DNA of 64,000 nucleotides from NCBI RefSeq assembly GCF_013318015.2, contig NZ_CP115842.1, positions 1,983,001 to 2,047,000 of the forward strand. The letters run 5' to 3'. This stretch comes from Agrobacterium tumefaciens (GTDB taxonomy: Bacteria > Pseudomonadota > Alphaproteobacteria > Rhizobiales > Rhizobiaceae). The notes under the pieces are model-generated. The model had not been told where the DNA came from, searched no databases, and was given only the letters and a program-made list of their open reading frames with translations. Below, one piece after another: positions 33,657 through 42,317 of the stretch (within the stretch, counting starts at the first letter, position 1; every line of letters starts with the position of its first letter). The position numbers and the translations under genes are program-made.

Positions 33657-35801
33657 TCACTTTACCGGCGGTGACGCCTTGCCGAGTTTTACGGAAGGTT
33701 CCCGTCCCCAGACACGCAGCTTGCCAAGGTTCGACACGAAGCCAGCGAGGCCTTCCTCACCTGGGAGGATAATCGTGCCCTCGTCAAGATCGCCTGCGAT
33801 ACCGGCCTTTTCCAGCAATGGCAGCGCGGACTGGTCGTAACCGATGAACTTGCAGTGCTGGAAAGCATCGGCCACGAAGTCACGCGCCGTCGCCTCGTTG
33901 ACCAGATCGTCTATCCCCTCGGCAGAAGTCAACAGTGCAACTGCATCGAAGAGAACCGATGGCCCGCCGTCGATCATGTGATGGGCCGCAATCCAGCTCC
34001 CGTCTGAGGCGGTGACGCCACCGACCTTCGGGGCTATCAATTCGCAGACAGCTTTTTCCTTGGTAATCGCCGACATCAGGCCGTTCAGCAATTTGGCGTC
34101 GACACCATCGGTGACGAGTATACCAAGCTTGCGGCCTTCGAAGCGTTTCGGACCACGCTCGACGATGCTGAGCGCCGGCGAGGGTTCCAGATCCTGACGT
34201 GTCGGCATGGCCGCGTCCGCCGGCTTCGGCATGGACTTGAAACCCAGCTTCTGCGCGACGGTGTTTGCCAGCGTCTCGTCGATGTTCATGAGATGCGACA
34301 CCATGCGTTCGCGGATCACGGCTGTTTCCACCTTGCTCAGTTCAAATGTCAGGGCTGCCGCGATATGACGCTGTTCTGGCGGGGTCTGGCTGATGTAGAA
34401 TTGCCGTGCCTGGCTGTAGTGGTCGGCAAAGCTCTCGGGGCGCAGCCGCGCCTTGATCCCCTGTTCTTCTGCCGGAAAATGACGATACCCCCGGCTCGGC
34501 GACTCTCTCGGGCCTTCACCGAACGAGTTCGGCTGGTAATTCACCCTGCCAACAGGATTGCGCATGGCCATGTGGCCATCCTGCTGGAAATGCGCGAAGG
34601 GACACTTCGGTGCATTGATCGGCAGATGGGTGAAGTTTGGCCCACCAAGGCGTTTCAGCTGGGTGTCGAGATAGGAAAAGTTGCGGCCCTGCAACAGCGG
34701 ATCATTGCTGAAGTCGATACCCGGTGGCACGTTCTGCGTCATGAACGCAACTTGCTCGGTCTCGGCAAAGAAGTTGTCGGGCATACGGTCGAGTACCAGT
34801 CGTCCGACCGGCTGCGGCTTCAGGATTTCCTCGGGGATGATCTTTGTCGGATCGAGCACGTCGAAATCGAAGCTGTCGGCAAACTCCTGATCGAAGAGCT
34901 GCACCTGCAATTCCCATTCCGGGAAATTGCCGGACTGGATCGCCTGCCACAGATCGCGGCGATGGAAATCGGGATCGGCGCCATTGATCTTGACCGCCTC
35001 GTTCCAGGCGACCGATTGAAGACCGAGCTTCGGCTTCCAGTGGAACTTGACGAAGGTCGATTCATCCTTGGCATTGACCAGACGGAAGGTATGAACGCCG
35101 AAACCCTCCATAAAGCGGAAAGACCGCGGTATCGTACGATCCGACATGGCCCACATGACCATGTGCATGCTTTCCGGCGTCAGGCTGATGAAGTCCCAGA
35201 AATTGTCATGGGCCGTCTGCGCCTGCGGAAAAGCCCGGTCAGGTTCCTGCTTGGCGGCGTGGATCAGGTCGGGAAACTTGATGGCGTCCTGAATAAAGAA
35301 GACAGGAATATTATTGCCGACGAGATCCCAGTTGCCTTCCTGTGTATAGAGCTTCACTGCGAAACCGCGCACGTCGCGCGCAAGGTCAGCTGAGCCCTTG
35401 TTGCCCGCAACCGTCGAGAAACGGACGAAGGCTGGTGTCTTTTCCCCGGCGCGCTGCAGGAAATCCGCCTTTGTGTATGCGGAGAAGGACTCGTAAGTTT
35501 CGAAGAAGCCATGCGCGCCGTAACCGCGAGCATGCACGACGCGCTCGGGAATGCGCTCATGGTCGAAATGGAAGATCTTTTCGCGGAAATGGAAATCATC
35601 AACGACGAGCGGACCACGCGGCCCGACCCTTAGAGAATTCTGGTCGTCCGCGACCGGCCCCCCTTGAGCGGTCGTCAGCACCGGCGCGTCGTTTTCGGCT
35701 GTCTGATGCAGCTCGCCGCCAGCACCGCGCTCCAGCTTCTGGTCATGGATCGTCACGGTTTCGGTCTTGTCGCTTGGTGATGTGGAGGTGGTCTTGGCCA
35801 T
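33657..35801 (-). CDS. katE: Large-subunit monofunctional catalase (HPII type)
   Basis: 714-residue clade-2 catalase that dismutates hydrogen peroxide in the cytoplasm. The heme-pocket histidine is H90 in [14 protein letters not shown], the asparagine is in [10 protein letters not shown], and the proximal heme tyrosine is in FSYLDTQ near 377. The C-terminal 150 residues form the extra flavodoxin/DJ-1-like domain seen only in large catalases ([19 protein letters not shown]). It lies next to general-stress genes. Its own leader is short; a terminator for the upstream DUF892 remnant stands 47 bases before the start. Confidence 0.94.
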   Translation of the reverse strand: MAKTTSTSPSDKTETVTIHDQKLERGAGGELHQTAENDAPVLTTAQGGPVADDQNSLRVGPRGPLVVDDFHFREKIFHFDHERIPERVVHARGYGAHGFFETYESFSAYTKADFLQRAGEKTPAFVRFSTVAGNKGSADLARDVRGFAVKLYTQEGNWDLVGNNIPVFFIQDAIKFPDLIHAAKQEPDRAFPQAQTAHDNFWDFISLTPESMHMVMWAMSDRTIPRSFRFMEGFGVHTFRLVNAKDESTFVKFHWKPKLGLQSVAWNEAVKINGADPDFHRRDLWQAIQSGNFPEWELQVQLFDQEFADSFDFDVLDPTKIIPEEILKPQPVGRLVLDRMPDNFFAETEQVAFMTQNVPPGIDFSNDPLLQGRNFSYLDTQLKRLGGPNFTHLPINAPKCPFAHFQQDGHMAMRNPVGRVNYQPNSFGEGPRESPSRGYRHFPAEEQGIKARLRPESFADHYSQARQFYISQTPPEQRHIAAALTFELSKVETAVIRERMVSHLMNIDETLANTVAQKLGFKSMPKPADAAMPTRQDLEPSPALSIVERGPKRFEGRKLGILVTDGVDAKLLNGLMSAITKEKAVCELIAPKVGGVTASDGSWIAAHHMIDGGPSVLFDAVALLTSAEGIDDLVNEATARDFVADAFQHCKFIGYDQSALPLLEKAGIAGDLDEGTIILPGEEGLAGFVSNLGKLRVWGREPSVKLGKASPPVK

Positions 35802-35846
35802 GGTGTGGCTCCTGAATTGGAAGGGGCCTATCCGACCCGGAAATGA

Positions 35847-35868
35847 AAAAGCCGCCCTAAAAGGCGGC
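35847..35868 (-). terminator. Terminator after the DUF892 remnant (minus strand)
   Basis: Read on the minus strand: GCCGCC, loop TTTTAG, GGCGGC, then TTTTTC (stem arms 35863-35868 and 35851-35856; T-run to about 35847). It overlaps the end of the truncated upstream gene and separates it from the catalase gene. Confidence 0.8.
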
Positions 35869-35988
35869 CTAAGCTTGGAAGGGTCCCCGCACGGTCCTCG
35901 GCAGAGCCTTCAGCACTTGTTGTTCGGCGAGACAGATGTCCTTGAGCGTATCGAGGAACAGGTCATGCAATGTAGTTTCCGCAGGCAT
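35869..35988 (-). pseudogene. Truncated DUF892 (YciE-like ferritin-fold) gene
   Basis: A 39-codon frame starting MPAETTLHDLFLDTLKDICL and continuing [10 protein letters not shown] matches the first 30 residues of the DUF892/YciE family, whose members have about 160 residues. After KALPR the sequence leaves the family (TVRGPFQA) and stops at TAG beside a terminator, so most of the gene has been deleted. A good RpoE2-type promoter remains upstream. YciE proteins are helical, stress-induced, di-iron-fold proteins often found near catalases. Confidence 0.75.
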
Positions 35989-36025
35989 GTGGGAATCCGA
36001 TCAACTTTGAATGATGTAACTGGAC

Positions 36026-36050
36026 AACCCCTGAGTGGAGACGATGTTCC
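36026..36050 (-). promoter_or_regulatory. RpoE2/EcfG-type stress promoter of the DUF892 remnant
   Basis: Minus strand GGAAC (36050-36046), 17 bases, GTT (36028-36026), fitting GGAAC-N18-TT. The start codon of the remnant lies 38 bases downstream. Confidence 0.65.
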
Positions 36051-36209
36051 TGCTCCCGGAAAAGAATTCACACTCCGGTCTGCGGTGGCATCGCAGCGAT
36101 GCCAGTAACCGGTTGAATAGGCGGACGTTCCTCATCCGGCAGAGATAGTTCTGTGGCGTTTCGACGATGATGGAACTGCAAGGTCTGCAAATTCTATTTT
36201 CAGATTGGC

Positions 36210-36235
36210 GGAACCATGAGGCCCGACATGTTGTT
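36210..36235 (+). promoter_or_regulatory. RpoE2/EcfG-type stress promoter of the 36278 gene
   Basis: GGAAC (36210-36214), 18 bases, GTT (36233-36235), fitting GGAAC-N19-TT. The next start codon is 43 bases downstream. Together with the minus-strand promoter at 36026-36050 it forms a divergent general-stress promoter pair. Confidence 0.65.
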
Positions 36236-36277
36236 TCCCTGTCGAGCCTGCACTGAAGGCTACAACGAGGAAAAATC

Positions 36278-36595
36278 ATGAAAAAGCTTCTTTTAGCCGC
36301 CGCGCTTCTCGGCGCGTCGACCCTTGGCGCCTTCGCTCAGACGTCCACCGCTCCAGCCACCGATGGCAGCAAGCCTGCCGTCGCTACGCCAGACACCAAG
36401 AATGCGACTGCGCCTGTGGAAGGCGCAAACAGCTTTACCGAGGAACAGGCGAATAAACGCCTTATGGACGCCGGATATGCCGAAGTGACCGGTCTTACGC
36501 TCAACGACAAGGGCGTGTGGCAGGCCAAGGCCTCGAAGGACGGCAAGTCTGTAAACGTGGCGCTCGACTATCAGGGCAATATTGTCGCTAACTAG
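36278..36595 (+). CDS. Small secreted PepSY-like protein
   Basis: 105-residue exported protein with a clear signal peptide (MKKLLLAAALLGASTLGAFA). The mature half, FTEEQANKRLMDAGYAEVTG followed by LNDKGVWQAKASKDGKSVNVALDYQGNIV, has the helix plus beta-sheet pattern of PepSY-like domains; the linker is Thr/Ala/Pro-rich. Function is unknown. The RpoE2-type promoter upstream suggests induction in general stress. The next gene follows after 21 bases. Confidence 0.8.
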   Translation: MKKLLLAAALLGASTLGAFAQTSTAPATDGSKPAVATPDTKNATAPVEGANSFTEEQANKRLMDAGYAEVTGLTLNDKGVWQAKASKDGKSVNVALDYQGNIVAN

Positions 36596-36616
36596 TTCAA
36601 TCTTTGGGAGAATCCT

Positions 36617-37210
36617 ATGAAGACCGTTACCGGACTTTTCGACGACTACTCCGATGCCAGCGCCGCCGTTACTGCACTGGAACAACGCGGCGTCCCGTCT
36701 AAAGATATCAGCATTGTTTCCAACAATGCAGACGAACGCCATGGCAATGATTCAAAAGCTGCTGAAGGCGCAGGCACGGGTGCCGGCATCGGCGCTGCTG
36801 TCGGTGGTGTTGGCGGCCTGTTGACAGGCCTTGGCATCATGGCAATTCCCGGCGTCGGACCGGTGGTTGCGGCAGGCTGGCTTGCCGCGACGGCGGCAGG
36901 CGCTGTTGCCGGTGCCGTCGCAGGCGGCGCCGCCGGCGGCCTTATCGGCGCGCTGACGGACGCCGGCGTTTCCGAAGACCATGCCCATGTTTACGCAGAA
37001 GGCGTTCGCCGGGGTGGCACGCTCGTGACCGCGAAGGTCGAGGACAGCCTTTACACGGACGCCGAAGAAGTCCTGCGCCAGTCCAACTGGGTTGATCCGG
37101 ACAAGCGGCGCGCGGCCTATGCCGAAGACGGTTGGTCACGGTTTGACGACACGCTCGATCCTTATGAGCCCACTGAAATCGAACAGGAACGTCTGCGTTA
37201 CAGACGCTAA
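36617..37210 (+). CDS. General stress protein 17M-like with glycine-zipper segment
   Basis: 197-residue protein. Residues 1-45 (TVTGLFDDYSDASAAVTALE, QRGVPSKDISIVSN) match the YflT/GsP17M N-terminal domain. Residues 52-115 are a Gly/Ala zipper (GAGTGAGIGAAVGGVGGLLT...) that likely inserts into or against a membrane. The C-terminal part (RRGGTLVTAKV, DAEEVLRQSNWVD) repeats the same fold half. Such proteins are common in general-stress regulons, agreeing with the promoter of the upstream gene. Confidence 0.85.
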   Translation: MKTVTGLFDDYSDASAAVTALEQRGVPSKDISIVSNNADERHGNDSKAAEGAGTGAGIGAAVGGVGGLLTGLGIMAIPGVGPVVAAGWLAATAAGAVAGAVAGGAAGGLIGALTDAGVSEDHAHVYAEGVRRGGTLVTAKVEDSLYTDAEEVLRQSNWVDPDKRRAAYAEDGWSRFDDTLDPYEPTEIEQERLRYRR

Positions 37211-37224
37211 GCGTTAGAAACAGG

Positions 37225-37254
37225 GAAGGTCGGCATGTGCCGGCCTTCTCTTTG
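37225..37254 (+). terminator. Terminator after the stress operon
   Basis: GAAGGTCGGCA (37225-37235) pairs with TGCCGGCCTTC (37238-37248), one G-T pair, followed by TCTTT. It overlaps upstream in-frame codons of the next gene, which argues for a later start there. Confidence 0.7.
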
Positions 37255-37275
37255 ATAGCCTCGGGGCAGGTGAAA

Positions 37276-37992
37276 GTGCCGGTCATTGCAACAGCTGGAT
37301 GGTCGATCCCCAAGACTGTGGCGCACCGTTTTCCCGAAACGGGAAGTGGGCTTAGCCGATATGCTGCCGTATTCAACGGCGTCGAGATCAACTCCACCTT
37401 TTATCGCCACCACCGGCCAACGACGTTCGAGCGTTGGGCAAATTCGGTGCCCGATGACTTCCGCTTCGCCGTGAAGCTGCCGCGCGAGATCACGCATGAG
37501 CGCCGGTTGCGGGAAATCGGACAAGTCTTCAAGGCATTTGTTGGGGAACTTGCGGCGCTGGATGGCAAGCTTGGACCCTTATTGTGCCAGTTGCCACCCA
37601 ATCTCACATTTGATGTCTCCGACGCGGAGGCCGCGTTAGACGCTATGCGTCAGACCTTTTCCGGCATGCTCGTACTCGAACCGCGTCACACAAGTTGGGC
37701 TACGCATTCAGCGCAAGAGGTTCTGCAACGCTATGCCATTGATCGTGTGCTGGCCGATCCTGCACCGGTCTGGCCGGCCAGTGATTTCTCCGAGCCGCCC
37801 AAATATGTCCGGCTCCACGGCGCTCCCCGGATTTATTATTCCGACTACAGCGCCGCCGAAATCCTCTCGTTTAGAAAACGCCTTTCCGCCGAATCCTGGT
37901 GCGTTTTCGACAATACCGCCTCCGGTGCCGCAATAAAGAACGCGCTTGCAATGCTCGATGATTGCGCAACCACTAAACGGTGCGCAGACTGA
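37276..37992 (+). CDS. DUF72 domain protein
   Basis: About 238 residues, DUF72 (YecE-like) TIM-barrel fold: ATAGWSIPK at the start, FNGVEINSTFYRHHRPTTFE, FRFAVKLPREITHE, LGPLLCQLPPNLTFD, and VRLHGAPRIYYSDYS. The family's activity is unknown; some members are thought to act on nucleic acids or sugars. I place the start at the GTG at 37276 (VPVIATAGW) because earlier in-frame codons lie inside a terminator; GTG at 37270 is also possible. Confidence 0.85.
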   Translation: MPVIATAGWSIPKTVAHRFPETGSGLSRYAAVFNGVEINSTFYRHHRPTTFERWANSVPDDFRFAVKLPREITHERRLREIGQVFKAFVGELAALDGKLGPLLCQLPPNLTFDVSDAEAALDAMRQTFSGMLVLEPRHTSWATHSAQEVLQRYAIDRVLADPAPVWPASDFSEPPKYVRLHGAPRIYYSDYSAAEILSFRKRLSAESWCVFDNTASGAAIKNALAMLDDCATTKRCAD

Positions 37993-38037
37993 AATCATGT
38001 TTCAGCAGTTGGCAAAAGCGCATGAAGGCGTGACGCC

Positions 38038-38751
38038 TTAAAGCTGCCTTCTTGCGGTACCGATTGCGATAACAGGGCCGGTTGCCTGACCAGTTGGTGA
38101 TCCACCGAAGGGTTCCACGCTGATCGCGAAGGTCGTGCCTTCCGAAATGTTGTTACGCATATCCGCCGGGATAATGAGATCGCCATTCGTTCCGGGCTGG
38201 AAGACACCGAGCGAGCGGGTCTTGCCGCCATCCATCACAAGCCACAGTTCCAGTGATTTCTCATCGGCCTTGCCGGTCGCAACCGGTATAATGTGCATCC
38301 TGCCGGTCTCTGCATCATAGGATGCAAGCAGGTTGACCTGACTGTCCGTTGTCGAAAGTTCGGCTACCAGCGGAGCTGTGCCCTGCCATTTTTCGGGAAA
38401 TGCGGCGTAAACGATCGCTGCCACGGCAGCCGCGCTCGTGGCGACAGATATCCATCGCCAGAAGGATGCGGAACTCCACAGGCTGCCATTGGCGTTGCTG
38501 GTCTTGCTGCCGAACAGGCGTTCTTCAATGCGGGCGAGAATGGCCGCACTCGGCGCCTGTTCTTCGTAATCCACGTTGAAGTCTGAAAATTCGCTTTCCC
38601 AACGGTGGACCAGCTGCGCGAAGACCCTGTCGTCCTGCATGCGCCGCTCGACCTCACGACGCTTTTCAAACGGCAGCACGCCGAGCACATATTCGCCAGC
38701 GAGGATTTCGTCGCGCGAATGCATGCCCTCGCTGTTTTCGCTCGTTGTCAT
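38038..38751 (-). CDS. RskA-like anti-sigma factor (partner of ECF sigma 1)
   Basis: 237-residue membrane protein. The N-terminal cytoplasmic part (EILAGEYVLGVLPFEKRREVERRMQDD) is the sigma-binding anti-sigma domain, without the HxxxCxxC zinc motif of ZAS/ChrR types. A single helix lies near residues 103-121, and the periplasmic RskA domain follows, ending SVEPFGGSPTGQATGPVIAIG. It would hold the sigma factor inactive until proteolysis or a conformational signal. Its ATG overlaps the sigma stop (ATGA). Confidence 0.87.
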   Translation of the reverse strand: MTTSENSEGMHSRDEILAGEYVLGVLPFEKRREVERRMQDDRVFAQLVHRWESEFSDFNVDYEEQAPSAAILARIEERLFGSKTSNANGSLWSSASFWRWISVATSAAAVAAIVYAAFPEKWQGTAPLVAELSTTDSQVNLLASYDAETGRMHIIPVATGKADEKSLELWLVMDGGKTRSLGVFQPGTNGDLIIPADMRNNISEGTTFAISVEPFGGSPTGQATGPVIAIGTARRQL

Positions 38752-39290
38752 CGCTGCATGCACTCTCTGAGTTTGAGAAGGCTTCGCCGCAGCCAGGTTC
38801 TGACCGTGTTGAGTGGCACCCGCAATTCTTTGGCGAGTTCGATATAGCTCAGCCCTTCGATATAGGCACGACGCACCGCCTGCGCATGAACCGTTTCAAG
38901 TTCCTGCATGCAATTGTCGATCCTGCGACCCTCATCGGCCAGAACGACCTGCTGCTCCGGATTGCGGATGCTGTCATCGGCAAGGTCATAGGCTTCGTCA
39001 ATGTCGTCGCCCACGGGTTTGCGCGCCCTGATCGTATCGATCGCATGGTTGCGGGCGATTGCGGCGAGCCACGTCGACGGTGTGCCGGCGCTTGCTGCAA
39101 ATGTGAGGGCTCTTTGCCAGATCTTGATATAGACTTCCTGAAGCGCTTCTTCGGCTTCGGTCCTGTCACGCAGGATTTTCAGGCAGATGGCATAAAGCTT
39201 CGGGCTGGTGGCTTGATAGAGGGAAACGAATGCCGAGCGATCGCCCATGCCGACGCGGTTTATGAGCGTTGCTATCTCTGTACCCTGCAT
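38748..39290 (-). CDS. ECF sigma factor 1
   Basis: 180-residue group-4 sigma-70 factor. Region 2 is FVSLYQATSPKLYAICLKIL, RDRTEAEEALQEVYIKIWQR and TPSTWLAAIARNHAIDTIRAR; region 4 is AYIEGLSYIELAKELRVPLNTVRTWLRRSLLKLRECM. The start at 39290 is chosen because upstream codons are non-coding in character. Coupled to its RskA-like anti-sigma. It ends the leftward lipid-gene series (43687 to 39422), whose promoter carries TGAAAC-N17-CGTA, so read-through could give positive autoregulation. Confidence 0.92.
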   Translation of the reverse strand: MQGTEIATLINRVGMGDRSAFVSLYQATSPKLYAICLKILRDRTEAEEALQEVYIKIWQRALTFAASAGTPSTWLAAIARNHAIDTIRARKPVGDDIDEAYDLADDSIRNPEQQVVLADEGRRIDNCMQELETVHAQAVRRAYIEGLSYIELAKELRVPLNTVRTWLRRSLLKLRECMQR

Positions 39291-39372
39291 TCGAACATCC
39301 CTTCTTGCGCCTCCTATATAGGGTTGTCCTTTGTGGGAAGGCAAGGCATGCGCGAAATGAAGTTCACGTCTT

Positions 39373-39393
39373 CCCGGCCAAAAATTGGCCGGG
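39373..39393. repeat. Perfect hairpin between DUF2177 gene and ECF sigma 1
   Basis: CCCGGCCAA (39373-39381) and TTGGCCGGG (39385-39393) pair perfectly with a 3-base loop, and CTTC/GGAAG outer bases extend it. There is no T-run on either strand, so it may tune read-through or mRNA stability rather than terminate. Confidence 0.5.
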
Positions 39394-39421
39394 TGGAAGC
39401 AGCCGGCAGGGATGGTCGCTG

Positions 39422-39853
39422 TCATAACACACCTGCCGGATTTTGCAGTGGACCGACCAGCCGTACGGTGACGAGGTAACCGATGATGGCAGCGGCTGCG
39501 GAGACGAAGGTGCCCCACAGAAGATCTGCGATGGTCAATGTCGTGGACCAGCTTTTCAACGTTGCCTGATTGGTAAGATCATATGTGGCATAGGCCATGA
39601 AGCCGACGGCTGCACCATAAACCAACGCGGTCGTCCACTGGCCTGATATGAGGGCCGGACGAACCGCAAGAAAGGTCAGTCCTGCCGCGTAGATGAGATA
39701 AAAGATGATCGCCGGGGCCAGCCGGAAGTTCTCAGCCAGAAGATCGCCGATCGCCGGGCGATAAAGCCGCGACGCCATGGTGCTTAGCCAGATGAAGTCG
39801 ATCACCAGAAAGGCGATGAGGGTGAAGAAGTAGGCTGAGATATAGGTCTTCAT
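39422..39853 (-). CDS. DUF2177 family membrane protein
   Basis: 143-residue integral membrane protein with four helices. Family motifs: FLVIDFIWLSTMASRLYRPAIGDLL, IIFYLIYAAGLTFLAVRPAL, and GFMAYATYDLTNQATLK. Function is unknown; DUF2177 genes are often linked to light or oxidative-stress lipid clusters. It follows the DUF2147 gene by 20 bases. AAGGACA precedes the ATG at 39853. Confidence 0.87.
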   Translation of the reverse strand: MKTYISAYFFTLIAFLVIDFIWLSTMASRLYRPAIGDLLAENFRLAPAIIFYLIYAAGLTFLAVRPALISGQWTTALVYGAAVGFMAYATYDLTNQATLKSWSTTLTIADLLWGTFVSAAAAIIGYLVTVRLVGPLQNPAGVL

Positions 39854-39873
39854 CGGTATGTCCTTTCCAGAGT

Positions 39874-40251
39874 CTAGTTGATGCGGGCCCAGGTAATGCC
39901 CTTGCACAGGAGACCAGCGACGATGCAGCCCTTGGTGGTCATGCTGTTGCCATCAACCGTCACGGTTATCTTGTAGGATTTGTCGCGTTGCGGATCGAAG
40001 GCAGTGCCCGAATAGACGCCTGTTTCATCTGGCTTTATGGTCATGATCAGCCGGTCACCGGTCTTTTCCTCGGGCGTGCCCGGTTTGATCCAGGTATTGG
40101 TGGCGCATATATTGTCGCCGCAGGGCGCGATCAGCACTTTCGCGTTGCCGTCGCCGCGCGCCCAGTTTCCGTCGATGTCGGCTGCTCCGGCACCAGAGGC
40201 CGCAAGCATCGGACCCAGGACGGATGCGATTATCAAGGGATTGATTTTCAT
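39874..40251 (-). CDS. DUF2147 domain secreted protein
   Basis: 125-residue exported protein. The signal peptide ends near residue 24 (GAGAA). The domain starts DIDGNWARGDGNAKVLIAPCGDNIC and ends GCIVAGLLCKGITWARIN, with four cysteines that could form two disulfides. The lipocalin-like DUF2147 fold may bind a lipid, but the role is unproven. It lies between the cyclopropane-synthase-like gene and DUF2177, 28 and 20 bases apart. Confidence 0.85.
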   Translation of the reverse strand: MKINPLIIASVLGPMLAASGAGAADIDGNWARGDGNAKVLIAPCGDNICATNTWIKPGTPEEKTGDRLIMTIKPDETGVYSGTAFDPQRDKSYKITVTVDGNSMTTKGCIVAGLLCKGITWARIN

Positions 40252-40279
40252 CGTCTTTCTCCGCAGTTGTTGCCCCGCC

Positions 40280-41512
40280 TTATTTGTGCTCGATCGTGTA
40301 GAAGCCAACATTGATGGTTCCCTCGGTAAAGCCGGCTTCGCAGTAGCAGAGGTAATAATCCCAGAGCCGTCTGAAGCGGTCATCGAAACCCAGCAGCGAG
40401 ATTGTCTGCCAGCGCGCATGGAAACGCTGCCGCCATTCCGCCAGCGTGCGGGCATAGGATTGGCCGAAAAGCTCGGTATCGGTGAGGCTCAGACCCGCCC
40501 TGCCGATTGCTCTTTCAAGGGCTTCGTCAGATGGCAGAAAGCCGCCCGGAAAGATGTATTTCTGGATGAAGTCCGCGTTTCGCCGGTAATTATCGAACCG
40601 GGCAGGTTCAATGGAGATGATTTGCAGCACCGCGCGCCCGCCGGGTTTCAGGCAGCGTTTCAGTGTTTCGAAATAGCTCGGCCAATAGGCCTCACCGACC
40701 GCTTCGAACATCTCGACGGAAACGATGCGGTCGAACTTGCCTTCGACATCGCGGTAGTCCTCGAGCCTGAGATCGATATGCTCAGCCTTGTCGGTTTTCT
40801 CCGCTGCCGCCTTTGCCCAATTCAACTGTGAGGGCGAAAGGGTGAGGCCGGTAACGTTGGCATCCGCCTGGGTCGCGAGGTGGATTGCAAGCGCGCCCCA
40901 GCCGCAGCCAATCTCCAATACGCTCTCACCGCCGCTCAATTGCAGCTTGTCGACGATGCGGTTGAGTTTTTTGAGTTGGGCCGCTTCAAGCGTCGGCGTC
41001 GTATCGTCGAAAATCGCCGACGAATAGAGCATCGAGGAATCGAGCCATTGCCGGTAGAATTCGTTGCCGAGATCGTAATGGGCCTCGATGTTGCGGCGGC
41101 TGCCGCGCTTTGTATTGGCGTTCAGCCGGTGGCCAAGACGATTGATGAGGCGCATGGGCAAGCTACCGCGCGTCGATCCCCCGAAAGCGTCGTTGTTCTG
41201 TGCCGCAAAACGGATCAGGGCCGTCAGATCCGGTGTGGACCAGTCGTCTTCGATGTAACCCTCGGCAAAACCGATGTCGCCATTGAGGATAAGCCGCCGT
41301 AGCGCGCGCCAGCGATGGAGAACAAGCGTCGCCTCGGTGCCCTCATGTTCCCCGGATTTCTCAATCACGCCGCCACCTGGCAGCATGACGCGCAGTCTGC
41401 CTTTGGAGACGTTATTCAAGAGCTTGGCCATGAGCCAGCCTTCGGGACCGGTGCGTTGCCGCATCTGCGTGTTTTCCAGCGATAGTTCGTTGAGATTGTC
41501 AAACGGGGTCAT
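40280..41512 (-). CDS. Cyclopropane-fatty-acid synthase family methyltransferase 1
   Basis: 410-residue SAM-dependent enzyme acting on unsaturated phospholipid acyl chains. The N-terminal lipid-binding part (to about 130) precedes the Rossmann core: SAM loop VLEIGCGWGALAIHLA near 197, SPSQLNWA, and FDRIVSVEMFEAVGEAYW. The bicarbonate-site glutamate lies in SVEMFEAVG. It is encoded with an FAD oxidoreductase and DUF1365, as in clusters that methylate fatty acids under photo-oxidative stress, so its product may be a modified (branched or furan) acyl chain rather than a simple cyclopropane. Confidence 0.9.
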   Translation of the reverse strand: MTPFDNLNELSLENTQMRQRTGPEGWLMAKLLNNVSKGRLRVMLPGGGVIEKSGEHEGTEATLVLHRWRALRRLILNGDIGFAEGYIEDDWSTPDLTALIRFAAQNNDAFGGSTRGSLPMRLINRLGHRLNANTKRGSRRNIEAHYDLGNEFYRQWLDSSMLYSSAIFDDTTPTLEAAQLKKLNRIVDKLQLSGGESVLEIGCGWGALAIHLATQADANVTGLTLSPSQLNWAKAAAEKTDKAEHIDLRLEDYRDVEGKFDRIVSVEMFEAVGEAYWPSYFETLKRCLKPGGRAVLQIISIEPARFDNYRRNADFIQKYIFPGGFLPSDEALERAIGRAGLSLTDTELFGQSYARTLAEWRQRFHARWQTISLLGFDDRFRRLWDYYLCYCEAGFTEGTINVGFYTIEHK

Positions 41513-42317
41513 GAAGTTTGGCCTCGATTTGCGATGGTGATGGGTGAATGAAGGAGACAGGGGCAGACGGTGGACGCGGTCGTTTTCTCAACCGCACACC
41601 CTTGAGCCATATTTTAAGTGCTTCCCAATGGATACCTGCAACAACCTTGAGGGTAAGAAAGGGAATGGTGACAAAAGCCTTCAGCAGCGCGGCATCGGTC
41701 AGCTCGACACGCCGCGCCAGATGCCTTGCAGTCAGGACTGGCCCCTCGTCGTCAAATGTATCGATAACGATCTTCAGCTTGTCGCCGGGTGGAATGACAC
41801 GGAATACATAACGGAGATCCATGTCCATGAAGGGCGAGACATAGAAGGCCTTGTCGCAGCGCTGGACGATCTCGGCCGCACCTTCTGTCTCCACCGGGAT
41901 AAGGTAGGAGTGCCGCTCGCCGAACGTGTTGTCGACTTCCCAGAGAATGGCTTTGAGAGACCCGTTCCGGCCGTGGCAGAAAAACACGCTGAGTGGATTG
42001 AAGGCCCAGCCAAGGATGCGCGGCATGGTGAGCAGACGGATCGGACCACCATCGACGGTCATGCCTGCGGCCGTCATGGCGTTCTCGATCTGGTTGCGCA
42101 ATTCCATCTTGCTCCCGTCGCCGCGGTCCCGGCGGTGGAAGGAAAACAGGTTGAAACGATCGACGGAGAACAGCCGCAGCTTACGGTCAAGCGCATCAAG
42201 TTCATCAAGGTCGAGAAGCAGCGAGTAAATGCGATAGGCGAGCCGGTGCGCTTTCGGCTTGAAGCGCGCATGCATGACATGTCCCGGAAAAAGGGCGGAG
42301 GAAAAATGAGACGTCAT
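41499..42317 (-). CDS. DUF1365 family protein
   Basis: 272-residue protein, overlapping both neighbours (4 bases with the FAD oxidoreductase, 14 with the methyltransferase). Motifs: LFPGHVMHARFKPKAHRLAYRIYSLLLDLDEL, FNPLSVFFCHGRNG, and KAFYVSPFMDMDLRYVF. Function is unknown, but DUF1365 is nearly always found between the FAD oxidoreductase and cyclopropane-synthase genes, so it is likely a partner in acyl-chain modification. No membrane helix or signal peptide is evident. Confidence 0.88.
   Translation of the reverse strand: MTSHFSSALFPGHVMHARFKPKAHRLAYRIYSLLLDLDELDALDRKLRLFSVDRFNLFSFHRRDRGDGSKMELRNQIENAMTAAGMTVDGGPIRLLTMPRILGWAFNPLSVFFCHGRNGSLKAILWEVDNTFGERHSYLIPVETEGAAEIVQRCDKAFYVSPFMDMDLRYVFRVIPPGDKLKIVIDTFDDEGPVLTARHLARRVELTDAALLKAFVTIPFLTLKVVAGIHWEALKIWLKGVRLRKRPRPPSAPVSFIHPSPSQIEAKLHDPV

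Noticed and set aside
36001..36279. 92-codon minus-strand frame at the divergent stress promoters
   Set aside because: It covers two good promoters and has no family features or ribosome site.
39373..39393. Perfect hairpin as a terminator before ECF sigma 1
   Set aside because: There is no T-run on either strand; listed as a repeat only.
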